A DNA stretch of 64,000 bases from Streptomyces sp. PTY087I2 (GTDB lineage: Bacteria; Actinomycetota; Actinomycetes; Streptomycetales; Streptomycetaceae), in NCBI RefSeq assembly GCF_001687325.1, contig NZ_LZRD01000012.1, positions 98,134-162,133 of the forward strand, written 5' to 3'. The stretch's first letter is position 1. Each line of letters begins with the position of its first letter. A program made the position numbers and the translations under genes. Positions 62,282 through 64,000 of the stretch are shown here, piece after piece. The notes beneath the pieces are model-generated. The model did not search any database. It was not told the origin of the DNA and worked only from the letters and a program-made list of their open reading frames with translations.

Positions 62282-62295
62282 GGACCGTTCGGCCC
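62282..62295. promoter_or_regulatory. Imperfect palindrome GGACCG-TT-CGGCCC in the OsdK/CBS divergent promoter
   Basis: Six-base arms with one mismatch lie about 90 nt before the CBS-domain start and 115 nt from the kinase start. The G/C-rich dyad loosely resembles DevR-type boxes. It is a candidate site for the adjacent response regulator. Confidence 0.4.
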
Positions 62296-62384
62296 ATACT
62301 TTCGGCAGGTGCCCGGCCGCAAGGTGGTACGGAGGCGGTACGGCAGCCGCTCCGCAGGGCGGGGAGAAGGAGAGGCGCGACGGT

Positions 62385-62996
62385 ATGCGGCATCTCCGGG
62401 TCGGTGAGCTGATGACGGCCGACGTGGTGGCGGTCGGCTCCTCGACGCCTTCGGCGGACGTGGCCGGGCTGTTCACCCGGCACGCCATCAACGGTGTGCC
62501 GGTCGTGGACGAGGACGGTCATGTGCTCGGCGTGGTCTCCGCGAGCGATCTGCGCGGCCGGCGGGCCCCGACGGCCGCCGGCGTCATGTCCGCGCCGGCC
62601 GTCACGGTCGAGGCCGAGCAGACGGCCTCCGAGGCCGCCCGGCTCATGGTCCGCCGCGGATACGAGCGGCTCCCGGTCGTCGACGACGAGGAGCGGCTGG
62701 TCGGCATGGTGACCCGCCGGGATCTGCTGGGCCTCTTCGTCCGCCCGGACGCCGAGGTGAAGCTCCGGATCAGGGAGGACGTGCTCCATGACGTCCTGCG
62801 GGTCCGTGCCGGCACGGTCCAGGTCCATGTGCTCGACGGTGTGGTCGTCCTGGCCGGGCGGCTGCCGCGGCCGGCCCAGCTCCGTACCGCTCTCGCACTC
62901 GCCTCACGGACCGAAGGAGTGATCGCGGTGGTGAACCGTATCGCGGTGGACACCGACGACGACCGGGACGACCGACAGGAGACGCGAAAACCATGA
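62385..62996 (+). CDS. CBS-pair and BON domain protein
   Basis: The 203-residue protein has two CBS motifs (about 8-55 and 68-120: VGELMTADVVAVGSSTPSADVA, GVMSAPAVTVEAEQTASEAARLM) and a C-terminal BON domain (VKLRIREDVLHDVL and VQVHVLDGVVVLAGRLPR). CBS pairs sense adenine nucleotides; CBS proteins such as Hrp1 are DosR-regulated in M. tuberculosis. Its TGA overlaps the ATG of the Acg-like gene (ATGA), so it forms an operon divergent from the kinase. GGAGAGG lies upstream of the ATG. Confidence 0.9.
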   Translation: MRHLRVGELMTADVVAVGSSTPSADVAGLFTRHAINGVPVVDEDGHVLGVVSASDLRGRRAPTAAGVMSAPAVTVEAEQTASEAARLMVRRGYERLPVVDDEERLVGMVTRRDLLGLFVRPDAEVKLRIREDVLHDVLRVRAGTVQVHVLDGVVVLAGRLPRPAQLRTALALASRTEGVIAVVNRIAVDTDDDRDDRQETRKP

Positions 62997-63988
62997 TCAC
63001 CACCGAGCAGCGCGCCACCGCGATCATCCCCTCGCTCGTCGAGGCGGCCGTGGCCGCGCCGTCCATGCACAATGCGCAGCCCTGGAAGTTCTTCCACCGC
63101 TCCGGCACCCGACTGCTCTCCCTGTACGGCGATCCGGAACGTACGCTGCCGGTCGGCGACCCGGACCAGCGCGCCCTGCACATCGGATGCGGGGCGGCGC
63201 TGCTGAATCTGCGCGTGGCCGCCGCACACGGAGGCTGGAGGGCTGTCACCGAGCTGCTGCCCGACCCCCACGACCCCTGGCGTCTCGCCGATGTCGTGCT
63301 GGAGGAGGACGCGGAGACCACCGACCACCGGCTGGCGGATCTTCAGCCCGCCGTGCGGCGCCGGCACACCAGCCGTCTTCCGTTCTCGGACGAGCGGATC
63401 CCGCCGGAGATCCTCGACGAGCTGAGCGCGGCGGCGCTGCTGGAAGGGGTCCGGCTGGTCGTGCCGGGGACCTGGCACGCCGGCGCCGTCATGGACCTCG
63501 TGCACGACGCGGAGCTCTTCGAGTCGGCCAGCGACGCCATGCGCGCCGAGATCATCACCTGGACCCGCACGGGCCGGGCCGGGGAGGGCCCGGCCACCGA
63601 GGGTGTCCCGTCGTACGCGTTCGGCCCCCGCCAGCACGGGACGACGGCCCCGGTGCGGGACTTCGACGTACCGCACGGCTCTCCGGGCCGGGCGGCCGCC
63701 GTGTTCGAGGAGCGGCCGCAGACGGCCCTGCTGGGCACCGAGGCGGATCTGCCCGTGGACTGGCTGCGGGCGGGCCAGGGCATGGAGCGTGTGCTGCTCC
63801 AGGCCACGCTCGACGGGCTCGCGACCTCCCTGATCTCGCAGCCTCTCGAATGGCCCGAGCTCAGGAACCTCGCGCGGGATCCGCGTTCCCGGACCGGCTT
63901 CGTGCAGATGGTGTTCCGCTTCGGCTACGGCCCGTCGGGCCCGGCCACGCCCCGGCGGCCGGTCGCGGAGGTGCTGGAGGTCGGGTGA
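62993..63988 (+). CDS. Acg-family FMN-binding nitroreductase-like protein
   Basis: The 331-residue protein of the Acg family (relative of Rv2032) has VEAAVAAPSMHNAQPWKFF near the N-terminus, TSRLPFSDERIPPEIL, and the C-terminal FVQMVFRFGYGPSGPATPRRPVAEVL. Acg proteins are double nitroreductase folds that bind or store FMN and are DosR-induced. Overlap with the CBS-BON gene places it in the same operon beside the OsdR/K-like pair. It is complete; the window ends 12 nt later. Confidence 0.92.
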   Translation: MITTEQRATAIIPSLVEAAVAAPSMHNAQPWKFFHRSGTRLLSLYGDPERTLPVGDPDQRALHIGCGAALLNLRVAAAHGGWRAVTELLPDPHDPWRLADVVLEEDAETTDHRLADLQPAVRRRHTSRLPFSDERIPPEILDELSAAALLEGVRLVVPGTWHAGAVMDLVHDAELFESASDAMRAEIITWTRTGRAGEGPATEGVPSYAFGPRQHGTTAPVRDFDVPHGSPGRAAAVFEERPQTALLGTEADLPVDWLRAGQGMERVLLQATLDGLATSLISQPLEWPELRNLARDPRSRTGFVQMVFRFGYGPSGPATPRRPVAEVLEVG

Positions 63989-64000
63989 GCCGGTGTGCCC

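Overview
The window is chromosomal DNA of a Streptomyces-type actinomycete. The support is very high GC with strong third-position GC bias, GTG and TTG starts, stop/start overlaps of the ATGA and GTGA kind, a geosmin synthase, a secreted chitin-type LPMO, a SpoIIE-type phosphatase, an NsdA-like regulator, two large Ser/Thr kinases and a non-zinc L31 paralogue. I see no rRNA, tRNA, CRISPR array, insertion sequence or phage gene. It reads as ordinary chromosome rich in catabolic, secreted and regulatory genes. Calls rest on reading translations and motifs; no database search was possible.

Layout. 1-3.4 kb: the 3' part of a serine hydrolase, an epoxide-hydrolase-type enzyme, a PepSY lipoprotein and a small unknown. 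3.5-8.2 kb: a fructose PTS block (DeoR regulator, 1-phosphofructokinase, EIIABC) followed by HPr and a small tyrosine-phosphatase-like protein. 8.2-19 kb: signal peptidase I, DinB-type proteins, a secreted TNT-type NAD-glycohydrolase with a small partner ORF, an LPMO with a DasR-like site upstream, a WYL regulator, and several membrane and helper proteins. 19-25.3 kb: rpmE2 with a Zur-like site, a SpoIIE phosphatase, an NsdA-like regulator, an APH-fold kinase and a secreted transglycosylase. 25.5-27.7 kb: geosmin synthase.

28.4-34.3 kb is a set resembling the mycobacterial ltp3/ltp4/Rv3521 and echA19/fadD19 genes of sterol side-chain breakdown. It consists of two thiolase-fold proteins lacking thiolase catalytic residues, a tandem DUF35 protein, an enoyl-CoA hydratase and a divergent acyl-CoA synthetase. 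The palindrome in its divergent promoter (TTTTCTGA-N7-TCAGATT) recurs, with the same spacing, before a second acyl-CoA synthetase/nitronate monooxygenase operon at 49.4-52.1 kb, so the two loci probably share a regulator.

34.5-49.3 kb: a Ser/Thr kinase with a beta-propeller, a fused double alpha/beta-hydrolase coupled to an AraC regulator, a phenylacetate-CoA ligase, an amino-acid-type ABC importer with a frameshifted permease, another acyl-CoA synthetase, and a penicillin/AHL-acylase family enzyme. 52-59.4 kb: a beta-lactamase-fold hydrolase, then a stable predicted hairpin and a 16-codon ORF translationally coupled to an SGNH hydrolase, a phytoene-desaturase-like oxidoreductase, and a kinase with eight 42-residue TPR units. 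59.6-64 kb: a DevR/DevS (OsdR/OsdK)-like two-component pair beside a CBS-BON protein and an Acg-family flavoprotein, which looks like a hypoxia/dormancy module.
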